Source: Rhabditoides inermis (lineage: Eukaryota > Nematoda > Chromadorea > Rhabditida > Rhabditidae). Taken from it: a DNA stretch of 64,000 bases. The notes under the pieces were generated by a model. That model saw only the letters and a program-made list of their open reading frames with translations. It was not told the origin of the DNA and did no database searches. The position numbers and the translations under genes were made by a program. Numbering within the stretch: the first letter of the stretch is position 1; the number at the start of each line of letters is the position of its first letter. This document shows, one piece after another, positions 37,276 to 51,022 of this stretch. The DNA is taken from NCBI GenBank assembly GCA_963966185.1, contig CAWZYM010000188.1, positions 751,318 to 815,317 on the forward strand. The letters are read 5' to 3'.

Positions 37276-37899
37276 GATGATTCGACTGATCGAATGATGC
37301 CAGCCCCGTCCGGCACACCGCTTTTATACGACCGAATGGCGGGAGGGAAATAAGGGGACCTATGCGCAGACCATTCAAAGCAGTCATTAGGCTAATGATG
37401 TCATTACTGGTAATGCATTCATAATGTAAATTTACTGATAAGAAAACAAATTTTTATATTCGCACAACAATAAAGGTTACGGTATGAACTTTTTTTTCAA
37501 CCAGAATTATGTGATTATGTCAGCTTGAGAAAATGAAAGCAACACACGTTTATCTTATTTATTGGTTCAATTTACACGGGCAGCCCACGCACTTGTGGTG
37601 GCCGATTTTGATTAATTCATGTAACTATGTAACTCATGTGGTAACTCATGTAACACATCTTGCGTAACAAAACGTAACATCATAACAAACGGGCGCCCTT
37701 AATTAAATAGCACAACTATGCATTTCCCAGCAATTGCATAAATAGTTTTTCGAGATTCCCATTCTCAGACCCAGGCATATTTCAAAAGTCTTTAAAAAGT
37801 AAAAGAACTTTTTTGAACCCTTGTCCATACCGATATCTGTTAGTTCATAAAAGAAGATTCTTGATCGGAACGGCCCTGATTTTCATCCGCTATCGCATC

Positions 37900-37946
37900 A
37901 GCTTCGAAGCTTCTTGATCCAAGCCACGACGATGTCTCCAAGGTGC
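37900..37946 (-). pseudogene. Relic exon of the GPI-tail gene
   Basis: After an ATCAG acceptor the minus strand reads APWRHRRG, matching DPWRHRRG in the exon at 55,214-55,339, then degenerates to a stop within 20 codons. The unit 2 counterpart is at 53,940-53,986. Confidence 0.5.
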
Positions 37947-38127
37947 CTGATAAAACGTGTTCGAGATTCTCAGGAATAAACTACTCAGTCTTCGTGGAAG
38001 CTATGTGTCATTTCGCACATGTAGAATAGAAATGCAATTGCTGGGAAATGCATAGTTGTGCTATACACAATCACAAGTGATATGGTTGGTTTTAAACGCC
38101 CATTATTATCAGTTGTTGAGACAACAA

Positions 38128-38444
38128 TTAAAGGGAGTGTACACTTTGAATTTCGAAGTTGAGTTAGCACTAGGATGTCAAAATATGATGAAAATGATGC
38201 ACTTTTGTCAGTACAACTATGTGACGGAGATACCTCTAAGTCTGTGAAAAGTTCTGTTGAACATTGAACATTGGCACCAATTGGCACCAATTTCTGCATT
38301 TTGGCACATTTTGAGCTCAATTTTTTACCGATTTGCCGGCATTTTCAACAAATAGTTATACTGGCAAAACTGCATCGTTTCCATCATATTTTCACATCCC
38401 GGCGTTAACTCAACTTCAAAATTCAGAGTGTACACTCCCTTTAA
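38128..38444. mobile_element. TTAA-type MITE with long terminal repeats, unit 1 only
   Basis: TTAA, AGGGAGTGTACACTTTGAAT... and its inverse ...TTCAGAGTGTACACTCCCT, TTAA. Terminal repeats extend about 80 bases with mismatches. The unit 2 empty site at about 54,168 reads GACAACAATTAAGAGATAG with a single TTAA. No coding capacity. PiggyBac-type target preference. Confidence 0.9.
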
Positions 38445-38526
38445 GAGATAGAACAGAAGTATAGTTTTCAATTCATTCAAAAAGCTGCTAATACATTATA
38501 TTATAGAAGCCGTTTATTGATTTATA

Positions 38527-38937
38527 TCAGTTTGCCAAAAAAAGCATGAGGCAGAGAGGAGGCAGTGAAATCAGATAAGGGCTGTAGTTGGTGTGAAGAT
38601 GGGTGAGTGTTGTTGCAGTAGACGAATCTATCGTCGTCTTCGAACTCTCATCGACAAGTTTGGCGTACTGTAAAGAGTAAGAGTGAAAGTATCTATAACT
38701 GATAAATCTATAGTGTGGTCCGTTTTCTTATAAGATCATTTACTTCAGGTCAAGTTGCTTGGTCAGAAGTTGTTTCGAAGGCAGTTGTGCTACCAAGTGA
38801 CCCACCTCTTCTTTCGATATCACTACATGGTCCTTTCCATCCCACGATGGCTGCGTATCCGAGAGTGATTGGTCCTTTCTTCTCTTCTCCATTTCCATCC
38901 AGATTTCTATCAGCTGATCTCTGTCAGTCAGAGCAGC
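38527..38937 (-). pseudogene. GPI-tail protein gene, 3' two exons only (unit 1)
   Basis: Exons 38806-38937 and 38527-38667 equal the last two exons of the gene at 54,254-55,339. The preceding exon is missing because the duplicated unit ends at 39,204 within the intron. Confidence 0.7.
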
Positions 38938-39242
38938 CTGAAAACATCAGTAATCGACTGAAAACACTGAAAACATCAGTAGTCAAAAATCAATAATGAC
39001 AGTCATCAATGAAGTTAATTATACTCACTTTGATATCGTTCGAATTCTTATCGACAAGTCATCGACAATTCACATCGATATCGGTTAGCTATATAAAAAT
39101 CGTTATCTGTCAAGAGAGGTTAGATATACTGTAAAACAACAAGGAGTATAAAATGCGACATATATTGTATATTGAGTTGATCCTAGGATATCTGTATCAA
39201 ACATGACCTTTTCATATCTTATTCTTCATATCTCACTTGCAG

Positions 39243-39676
39243 GAAGACGCGAGCCTTCGTTCCCATGTGATGGATGGAGTAGTGTTTGCGAGGGAAGCTG
39301 CGGAGCGAGGTGGGAGAGAACCAACTCTGCTCACTCTGATCACTCTTAACCAGTATCCACGACAGTGTCAGATTCTCCATTCCAGGCGACCTCTACCTCT
39401 CTATTCTACTCGACGCGTGCATCAATGAAAAGGTATGACAGCCACTGCTTTGTTGCTTACTTGTTCACACATACGGATTTTTTTTCAAAGTACGGGATTT
39501 AGCGTATAGCACCTATATGATGGTTATGAATATATCGACGTTGAAAATTTGTTATGTTCTTTGTTCCTTTCTAGGTGCCGATCCTCTGTCCCCACAACGT
39601 GTTCATGGAGGATACGGTACTCGCCGACCTGGCCAAGACACTCGATCCCAGGGGTGGGCTACTCTCTCTCTCTCCC

Positions 39677-39722
<46 letters not shown>

Positions 39723-39962
39723 TCTCTCCGTTCTCGGCGGCGGAAAAGCCGCCTCACTTCTCGTAACTCAGATCACGCTCAGGTACCATTTCTGTCAATA
39801 TTTTCACCACGCAGGACCGAGTGAGGAATGAGGAAAAGGTACTAGTGAATGAATAGTCAAAACCAGCAAGAAAGTGAAATTGTCAGATCCTCGCGCTCTT
39901 CCAGCGTCATTTCACGTCGTGCAGTCTAGTCGAGTTCAAACCTGATCAGAGGGTGAGGACAG

Positions 39963-40001
<39 letters not shown>

Positions 40002-40140
40002 CCCCCTCCAGATCCTGCTCTGTTCTCACCGTGCTGCGTGGACTTGGCGCGAGCAGTGGCCTCGTTTCCGGCGCGCCCTCGAAACATACGATGACATGTT
40101 CGAATTCACCAGAGCACGGGACATGGTTGTGGAACATTGA
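39243..40140 (+). pseudogene. METTL13-like methyltransferase, 3' half, copy 4 (no MITE)
   Basis: Exons 9-14 are intact: 39243-39309, 39386-39432, 39575-39653, 39783-39838, 39887-39952, 40012-40140, ending ...RARDMVVEH. It starts just before exon 9, at the break following unit 1, so motif I and the membrane anchor are missing. Exon 9 has the uninterrupted TTCCCATG target of the hAT MITE. A piece of exon 7 (CTCGGCGGCGGAAAAGCCGC) lies in its intron 11 near 39,733. Confidence 0.8.
39662..39728. repeat. (CT)n tract
   Basis: CT repeat in intron 11 of methyltransferase copy 4. Confidence 0.95.
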
Positions 40141-40503
40141 AGGAAAATGTTATTGTTTGCTAATTTCATTATTTGTGATAAAGACATCATAATGGTAGCA
40201 GATTCGCAGATTTTGTGCGTTGTTCTAGCAGCTGACAACGTGTGAAGGTGGTCGCCGACACACCGCGGTAGCGGAATTTCTCACTATGAAACACAAAACT
40301 TTTCGAGACTTTTTTTTAGTTTTTACGTGTGCGATGCTCATTTTTGGCGTATTAAAAAAAGTGATTGTTATCTCATTGTTCGGGTCGAATGGTTTTCTGT
40401 ATGATTTCAGAAGTAAAAGTTATCACGAACGGTCTGTAGTCAACGGCCTGTAGGCGCATTTATTTTCTATTGCCCGAAGATAACATAACTTCAAAGCTTC
40501 AAA

Positions 40504-40550
40504 CGATATCAACACACCAAAATCGCCCTGATAACAAACAGATGTGTCAT
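40504..40550 (+). promoter_or_regulatory. Conserved lectin promoter box with GATA site
   Basis: ATATCAACACACCAAAATCG followed by CCCTGATAACAAACA, about 330 bases upstream of the start of lectin gene 2. Confidence 0.5.
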
Positions 40551-40870
40551 TGCTTCGCCATTAAATTTAAAAGAGCCGTGGTTTTGAGATAACCGGAATT
40601 TTCGCAAATTGTAAGTGTTACATATAAAGTAATGTTTTTTTTTAATATGAATGTAATGATTATGTTAGTATTTCATCATCTAGAAATTAACCGATGTTCA
40701 GATGCAAGCAAGAGTTGTGGGTTTCAGATTGGCATTTCTCGCAAAAAACTGTCAACAAAAACACTGTAATTTCGAAGCATTTAAATTAATATGATAAAAT
40801 ATGTCTCATGAGATGTTGTTGTGCCTGATTACTTGATCAACTGATCAATAGATTAATTAATATGTGTCAG

Positions 40871-42965
40871 ATGTTGTTGTGGCTGCTGTCGGTATTCGCT
40901 GTGGCACTCGCCAATCCCTGCCCCATCGGAAGCCCGTACAATCAAAACACCAACATGTGCTACTATGTGAGTACGAATTTCTAAACAAGAACCCTAATTT
41001 GTTCACCTATTCCATTTCCTCTATGAAAAATGACTTTGCAAAAAGCTTGTGCTTCGCACAAAGCAACACACTGTTTCTTTTCTACCTGATAAGTAGTTGT
41101 GCCTGGCCAACCCCTGCCCCACCGGCATCCCCTACAACCAAAACACTGACACGTGCTACTATGTGAGTACGCATTTATGTATGAATGGTTCACAAAGCAC
41201 AGTTGCGTTTATTTCGTTTTCTCTTAAAGGGATTGTACACTCTGAATTTAGAAGTTGAGTTAGCAATGTGAAAACGTGATGAAAACGATGCAGTTTAGTC
41301 AACACTTCAAAATTTATAGTATACTTACACTCCCTTTTAATTTGAAAAAAAAAGAGTGATTATATGTGACACGCCTGCCACAATGCGCACAGGCGTCCTT
41401 TTTCCGCTGTTCTGTCTGTGAATATTCCAATTGTTCCCCTCTCCTTTCTTCAGTACTCGCCCTCTCCCCTCCCGTTCGCACAGGCTGAGAGAGACTGCGT
41501 GTCGATGAACGGCCTTCTCGTCAAGATACGAAACGGATTCGAAAACGCCTTTGTCGCAGGTTTGAAGTCACAAAAGATGGAGTCGCAAAATGTTGGCTAA
41601 CATCACTGATTTTCCAGCGTTCGGCGACGAAAAGTTGGCGAACAGTAGTGAGTACTGGATCGGTGGGTGGAACAGTCACGGTGATTACGTGTGGATCGAC
41701 TGGACAGAGCTCACCTACACCAAGTGGGCTCCGGGTGAGATATCTATGATGCTCAACTATTTTGCATTAGCATAATATCTTCTTATTTTATATAATACAA
41801 TATAAAAATTGCAGGCCAGCCGGTGAACGCTTCCGCACTGACTTGCGTGTCAATGCAGACCAACAAAGGCACGTGGAAAACATCAGATTGTCACGTGAGT
41901 GTGTTTCATGTGGAAAAAACTGGACAGAAACCCCCAAAGAATGAACTGACTTTCACACGAGTTACAGTCCAAGGCATATTTAGTTCTGCCACCACTCCCC
42001 GCGTACATTTTGCCGAAATTTCGAATTTGCATCTAATCGCCGTGCTATCAATCACTATTATATTTCTGACCGCCTCGCACTCTTGTTTCCTTGCGCTTTC
42101 TCTTGGCGGCAACTGATGTTGCGAAAGTGTTATTTCATCATTCCATTTCCAGCAACCGAAACCCTATGTGTGCGAGTTTCCCGCAGCCCTCGAACCAGCT
42201 CCGTGTGCGGTGAGATTCACTTTGCAAACTTTGAACATCCCTTTTTTCAGGCCAAGTGTGACGATGGTTGGCACTATGGTGATATGAGCAACTTTTGCTA
42301 CCAGGTATGTTCAGGTGAAAAAGTGTTTTCTGTGGTTTTGTAATATAACATAAAACTATTACACATGATACATTTCTAAAATATGATTGAACAGTGGCAT
42401 GGTGATGGTGGCGCGTCATTCGACGAGGCGAGAGGCAACTGCTCGCTGCGAAACGCCCAGCTCGCGTCTGTTCACAGCAACTTCGAGCTGTACTTTGTGC
42501 AAGGTACCGTTCACTCGAAATGGGTGTGAGCCCCGTCGTAGGAAACTGGGCTTCCTTCATCGAAACAAAACGATCGCACGTTTCTGCAGCTCTGCACTGG
42601 GACTATAGCTGGACGGGGATACGCTTCTTGAATGGCAACTGGACGAACGCTGATGGAACGCCAGTGGACTACACGCGCGGCTGGACCAATCAGCGCCATG
42701 ACACAGGCGATTGCATCGTCCGATTCGTGAGTGCGTTTGAGCGCGCCTTTTGGCGGGAAACCGCGGCGGGCAGCAGAGGCTTCGCCTCCTGTTTTGTTAG
42801 GATGTTCGGACAAAGGAAACGGACCAGTAAACGACATTTCACTTTTTCACGGAGTTTCAATTTCTTTAAATAAAGATAAAACATTTTTTTCAGGAAGATA
42901 AATGGGGCCAAACATCGTGCGCAAACAACTGGAATTATGTTTGCAAGAAGCCGTCAAACTACTAA
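40871..42965 (+). CDS. Secreted double-CTLD C-type lectin, gene 2 (chimeric)
   Basis: Exons 40871-40966, 41454-41559, 41618-41734, 41815-41894, 42153-42209, 42251-42304, 42395-42503, 42590-42726, 42894-42965 give 275 residues, nearly identical to lectin gene 1 from exon 2 onward. Exon 1 instead matches the orphan exon at 22,556-22,651 (MLLWLLSVFAVALANPCPIG). A second, headless exon 1 of the gene 1 type, with its donor, remains in intron 1 at 41,106-41,162. The start ATG directly follows GTCAG. Secreted, double CTLD without evident EPN/WND motifs; role inferred as for gene 1. Confidence 0.85.
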
Positions 42966-43116
42966 ACAGTTTTGGCAAGATTCTTTATTCTCGTGAACTT
43001 ATTAATCAGAAAATTTCTGCATTATTTAGATGGTGTGTCAATACGGTTTTCTCGAGGCACACCGACTCAGTTATCATTTATTGGCAATTTTATAACAATG
43101 AAAGAATTCTTTTTCA

Positions 43117-46434
<3,318 letters not shown>

Positions 46435-46796
46435 CTCGCAATGGCAACGTGTGACATGCCTCACTCGATGGACTGACGCGCAGGTGAGCAAACGAGGCTG
46501 GACAAACTATATGCCCCGCTCGCGGAGAGAGAGAGAAAGAGAGAGAAAGAGAAAGAGAGGAGGGAAAGTAAATGCGAACGTTGTCAAAGTCTGGCTTTTA
46601 ACACGGCTGGCCGCCCTTTCACACTGCGAGGTGATGTTAGATAGATAGGTTTATTACCGATAACATGGAAAAAAAAACGCAATTATAAACAAAAAGCGAG
46701 CAATACAAACGGCAGGTATAAACGGGGTTTCAATGATATTGAACACGAACATAATCACATAGTATTACATGGAAAAGGAAGTGGGGGGAGAGCTCT

Positions 46797-49700
46797 CTAT
46801 AGGTTGCGCAATTTGCTAGGTGGCATGAGATCTAATGTAGAGAGTTGTGATTTGAAGATAGAGGGATCATTGATGGAGATTAGGTCACGAGAAAGCGCAT
46901 TCCATATTGCGAAGGTTCTGCTTAAAAAAGTGCTGGTACGGCCTGTGTGATCAAATGATGGAACAATTCTAAATTCATGAGAGCCACGAGTACGAGATGG
47001 AATAATTGCAAAAAGACCATGATAGTCCAATATAGTTTTCGAGTGGATTACTTTGTGAATGTATGTGACATCATTCAAGAATCGTCTATTTTCGAGAGTT
47101 TGAAGATTGAAAAGCTCAAGGCGTTGAGGATATGATAGGCTGCGCCCGATACGCTGACACACACGACGAGTATAATAGCGTTGTATGCTCTCAATTAGGT
47201 TTACAGAAGCAACATCAGTAGGGTTCCAGAGCTCAGTGCAATATTCTAATTTACAGCGAAAATAGGTTGTGTATGCGGTGATCAGTAGTGTGGGATTTCG
47301 TGTTTTGTATGTCCGAAAAAAATCATTTATAGAATACAGAGTTTGTTGAATTATTTGTTTGAAATGATCACGGAACAATAAGTTATTACTCATGAGAATA
47401 CCAAGATCCTTTGCAGAATCTACTGGTTTGAGAGTTGAGTCGTGGACGATATAAGTGTGCTTTGGATTCCGCTTGCCTACATGCAATATTTGAGTTTTCT
47501 CAGTGGATATCTGAAGTCCCCATGAAGCTGACCATGCTGCGACTATGTCAATGGCTTTTTGGAAAATAGACTTCGCAGAAGTACTGGTAAAATCAAAAGG
47601 AAAGTAAATTTTCAAATCGTCTGCATAAAGCGCATAATAAACGCCATCTGGTAAATTATCAGGAATGTTATCTATGAAAATGTTGAACAGCAAGGGTCCA
47701 AGACACGAACCTTGTGGAACGCCACAATTAACAGTGCGCGGTGAGGAACGCTTAGATCCAATCATAACAGATTGCTTGCGATTTTTGAGAAATTCAATTA
47801 TCCAGCCAAGAGCATTACCGCGAATACCGATAGCGTCAAGTTTCTTGAAAAGAAGGTCATGGTTGATGGTATCAAATGCTTTTTTAAAGTCGAAATAGAT
47901 GCAATCTATTACGGAACCAGATGAAATATGCTTGCACCAATTCATATGACATTCAATTAGTTGTGCATTAGTGGATCGATTTTTGCGAAAACCAAATTGT
48001 TTTTTGGAGAGTAGGTTGTGCTTTTCTAAGTATTTTGTAATCTGCTGAACGCATATTCTTTCCATAACTTTAGAGATGCTACATGTGAGAGAAATCGGTC
48101 TGTAGTTTGAGACAGATTCACGTGCGCCTTTTTTGAATAATGGTTTCACCCAAGCTTCTTTCCAAATAGATGGGATTTCTCTGACAGACATGGACATTGC
48201 AAAAAGAATCGTCAATGGAACCGATATGGAAGTTGCCGTACGTTTCAGAAACACGTTGTTAATACCATCTGGAGAAGTGTTATATTTGGAATCGAGTTTG
48301 GAAATGATTTTATGAACTTCGAGAAGGGTAATGTCAATCATATCAAGTGAATGTGGTAGTTTAGGCAAGTCAGCACCAGGTGGTGTGATGGAATCGCGAT
48401 AAACTGATTCAAAATAGTCAGCAAAGATCTCACATTTGTCCAGCGCATTGTGAATGAAAATATCATCGTGACAAATTGCGCCGATGCCACCATCGGGATG
48501 CATTTTATTTCGAACATCACGATAGAAAGCTGATTTATTGCCATTAACGATCAATTTAGATTCACGCTTGCAATTCCAAGAAACTATTGCTTTACGTAGG
48601 CGACGCTGTGACCTATTAGAATCGATGGAGTGGGGTCTCGTTGATGAAAGTTTATTGGCTTGTCGCTTCAGCTTAGTTAGATAACGAGGTAATGGGCGGG
48701 GGCGTTTGTTAGCTGGAGCGACAAGCGGAATGTGAGCATCAATTATGTCATGTATGATTTCGTAAAACTTGGATGCAGCTTGTTCAACTGTTTTGCCAAT
48801 AAAAACACGCGTCCAGCGAATAGAATCAATAGCATTGTTAATGGTATCCCAGTTTACATTTCTATAGTTTCGTACGAGATCAGGTTTGTGGTGTGCAGAC
48901 ATGTCTTCGACGCGCAATATGAATTCAACTGGCAGATGATCGCAGGTACTGAAGCGATGAAGTATGCGTGTACTAGTTACAAGAGAGGAATTGTCGACAA
49001 GTATTATATCGAGAATATTTGATTTTATGCCGGTACGTTTAACCATGGTAGGTTTGTTTACCGTTTGAAACATTGAGTGTAAGCAAGCGAAATCCAAGAG
49101 CGATTTGTCAAAGGAGTCAAAAGCACGACCGCATTTCCAATCGATTGAAGGCGCATTAAAATCGCCTAAAACAATATGTGACCTGTTTTCGGAGTCAATA
49201 AGTGAGTCTAATTCAGAAATGAGCTGGAACCCTGTTCGTTTAATTTCGGGAGTGGAGCCGGGCGTACGGTAGCAAGCAATGAAGCGTATTGGTCTATCTA
49301 AGTGCAAATTGTCAGAAGGGAAAACATCAAATGAGAGAATTTCGGAGAGATTGTTGATCGATGTTGACCTGATTAGCTTAATAGAAATATTTGATTGATA
49401 CAACGCCATTACACCCCCTGCATGAGTGAGCCTATCGGAACGCAAAATGGAATATCGACCACCCAGTGAGAGTGAAGCGATTGATTCGTGTGGGCTGAGC
49501 CAGGTTTCGGTCAGTATAACAATCATGGGCTTTTCGGTGTTTAGAAGAAGTTCGAGTTCATATAGCTTGTTTTTGACCGAGCGCACGTTAATTAACAGAA
49601 CCTTCGAAAACGGAATACGGACAGAGCTACCAGAATCAACATTATGACAATTTACAGTATCACAATCACAATCTACAGAATCTACAAAAGGGGGAGCCAC
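46797..49700 (-). CDS. LINE ORF2: endonuclease and reverse transcriptase
   Basis: 967 codons without interruption. The N-terminal EEP endonuclease (residues about 25-250) shows VLLINVRSVKNKL, VILTETWLSPHE, FIACYRTPGS, HIVLGDFNAPSIDW and STCDHLPVEF. The reverse transcriptase (about 500-760) shows KPLFKKGARESVSNYRPISL, YFDFKKAFDTINHDLL, GVPQGSCLGPLLFNIFI and the catalytic YADDLKIYF. The C-terminal region contains KLEYCTELWNP. No RNase H or zinc knuckle is evident. Needed for target-primed reverse transcription. Confidence 0.95.
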   Translation of the reverse strand: MAPPFVDSVDCDCDTVNCHNVDSGSSVRIPFSKVLLINVRSVKNKLYELELLLNTEKPMIVILTETWLSPHESIASLSLGGRYSILRSDRLTHAGGVMALYQSNISIKLIRSTSINNLSEILSFDVFPSDNLHLDRPIRFIACYRTPGSTPEIKRTGFQLISELDSLIDSENRSHIVLGDFNAPSIDWKCGRAFDSFDKSLLDFACLHSMFQTVNKPTMVKRTGIKSNILDIILVDNSSLVTSTRILHRFSTCDHLPVEFILRVEDMSAHHKPDLVRNYRNVNWDTINNAIDSIRWTRVFIGKTVEQAASKFYEIIHDIIDAHIPLVAPANKRPRPLPRYLTKLKRQANKLSSTRPHSIDSNRSQRRLRKAIVSWNCKRESKLIVNGNKSAFYRDVRNKMHPDGGIGAICHDDIFIHNALDKCEIFADYFESVYRDSITPPGADLPKLPHSLDMIDITLLEVHKIISKLDSKYNTSPDGINNVFLKRTATSISVPLTILFAMSMSVREIPSIWKEAWVKPLFKKGARESVSNYRPISLTCSISKVMERICVQQITKYLEKHNLLSKKQFGFRKNRSTNAQLIECHMNWCKHISSGSVIDCIYFDFKKAFDTINHDLLFKKLDAIGIRGNALGWIIEFLKNRKQSVMIGSKRSSPRTVNCGVPQGSCLGPLLFNIFIDNIPDNLPDGVYYALYADDLKIYFPFDFTSTSAKSIFQKAIDIVAAWSASWGLQISTEKTQILHVGKRNPKHTYIVHDSTLKPVDSAKDLGILMSNNLLFRDHFKQIIQQTLYSINDFFRTYKTRNPTLLITAYTTYFRCKLEYCTELWNPTDVASVNLIESIQRYYTRRVCQRIGRSLSYPQRLELFNLQTLENRRFLNDVTYIHKVIHSKTILDYHGLFAIIPSRTRGSHEFRIVPSFDHTGRTSTFLSRTFAIWNALSRDLISINDPSIFKSQLSTLDLMPPSKLRNL

Positions 49701-49742
49701 CTGCGCATAGAGAGGAGATTGATCTGGGGCCTGGCGAGCTCC

Positions 49743-50768
49743 CTAGGAGACGGCGGACACGTCCATCGTCACGGCAGTGTCTGCGGCAGAAGAGGAAGCG
49801 GCAGCGTCCCCGGCGACCCGCTTCGGCTCCTGGAAAGTGCCTCCGGCAGACTCGTCAGCAACCCGTTTAGACCCGCGAGTAGAAGAGAGAGAACGCGCAG
49901 TGGAACAGGAAGCGGCACGAGAGCGAGACGCGCGAGACTGCGAGCGCGCAGAGGCAGTGGTGACAGCGGTGACACGGCTCCTCCTGGAGGCGGGGACGGT
50001 GGGCGGCACGAACTCAGAGACGAGTGGCAAAGGAGGCGGGGCTGCGGAAGGCGACGTGTGATCCTTGAACTCGCGGGGGACACGCAGCTTGACGAGTCGG
50101 CAGTCGCGGACGACGAAGGCGACCTTGCCGGCAGACTCATTGAGGGACTTGGCCTGCCCCCGCAGGGCCCGGTCTTCTGCCAGTTCTTCCTCGGTGTAGT
50201 CTCGGCGAGCGTAGCGAAACTGTACGTTCTCCAGCGCGCTCCACCTGTGCGAGTAAATGCCCGCAAGAAGACGATCTCGGAGCTGGCTCGTCTCCAGCTG
50301 GACCTTGATGATGCGGTTTCCCTTGGGCGGTCGGACAGCGGGGTGGCGGTGGCACGAGATCTTCCTCTGGCCGTACAGTTGGATCAGCTCCTCGTCACCG
50401 GTGGCGCGGACAAGCTCCCCGATGAAGAGGAAGTCGTCCTTGGAGGTCTCCTCGTCAGTCTTCTTCTCCTCCCTACCGACGATAACGGCGCGAGTCGCCT
50501 TGTCGAGGAACACGGAGCGAGCCGACTCCGAGTGCATCACGCGTGCCACACTCGAGTAGGTGAGCGTGGGAATATGGGGCGAGCGGGCGGCAGGGGGCGA
50601 GTCGATTGCTGCCAGCAGACGAGACAGGGCCGCGGTGTTTTGCGACACAGTCTCTTGAATAGCCTCCAGCTGCTTGCTCTGGTTGGCGATGAGCTTGCCG
50701 TGCTGCTCAATCAGGAGATTCTGCTGCTCGAGCATGCGAGAGAAGAAAGAGAACTGAGAAGACTCCAT
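49743..50768 (-). CDS. LINE ORF1 protein
   Basis: 341 codons. An N-terminal coiled coil (LEQQNLLIEQHGKLIANQSK..., residues 10-45) is followed by a central nucleic-acid-binding region resembling an RRM (RAVIVGREE, DDFLFIGELVRA, NRIIKVQLETSQLRDRLLAG, RRDYTEEELAEDRAL). The C-terminus is Ser/Arg/Ala-rich. It ends 42 bases before the ORF2 start, same strand. Typical RNA-binding chaperone layout of CR1/L2 ORF1. Confidence 0.85.
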   Translation of the reverse strand: MESSQFSFFSRMLEQQNLLIEQHGKLIANQSKQLEAIQETVSQNTAALSRLLAAIDSPPAARSPHIPTLTYSSVARVMHSESARSVFLDKATRAVIVGREEKKTDEETSKDDFLFIGELVRATGDEELIQLYGQRKISCHRHPAVRPPKGNRIIKVQLETSQLRDRLLAGIYSHRWSALENVQFRYARRDYTEEELAEDRALRGQAKSLNESAGKVAFVVRDCRLVKLRVPREFKDHTSPSAAPPPLPLVSEFVPPTVPASRRSRVTAVTTASARSQSRASRSRAASCSTARSLSSTRGSKRVADESAGGTFQEPKRVAGDAAASSSAADTAVTMDVSAVS

Positions 50769-51022
50769 GGCAGTACCTGGTTTGGGTGGCTTTTACTCCA
50801 TACAAAAACCACCCAAAAGAGTGAGAAAGTGAGAAAAGGGAAGCGCGCGAGAGAGAGAGAAGCAGCTAACCCGACTCACTGTACGGGCCCAGTTTCAAAA
50901 CGTATCCACTGGGCCAAGTTGGCGTGAAGCTGCGGTAGATCAGGGGGCGATCAATACGGCAGCAGCGCGAGAGAGGGGCGAATAGGGCAACCGCTCTCTA
51001 GCGAGAAACGCGAGGGAATCCG

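Larger units (their letters stand above)
29063..39204. repeat. Segmental duplication, unit 1
   Basis: 10,142 bases that recur in direct orientation at 41,106-54,931. The unit starts inside lectin exon 1 (GCCAACCCCTGCC) and ends at TATCAAACAT. Unit 1 carries two MITE insertions (30,956-31,345 and 38,128-38,444) absent from unit 2. Confidence 0.95.
46640..51022 (-). mobile_element. Full-length CR1/Jockey-like non-LTR retrotransposon
   Basis: 4,383 bases flanked by TGTTA (46,635-46,639 and 51,023-51,027). The unit 1 empty site at about 34,987 reads GGTGATGTTATTTACGAGAT. Two intact frames on the minus strand (ORF1, ORF2) are followed by AATAAA and a CTATCTATC tail rather than poly(A), as in CR1-type elements. 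The 5' end is G/C-rich (GGATTCCCTCGCG). Complete frames plus a clean empty site indicate recent mobility. Confidence 0.9.
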
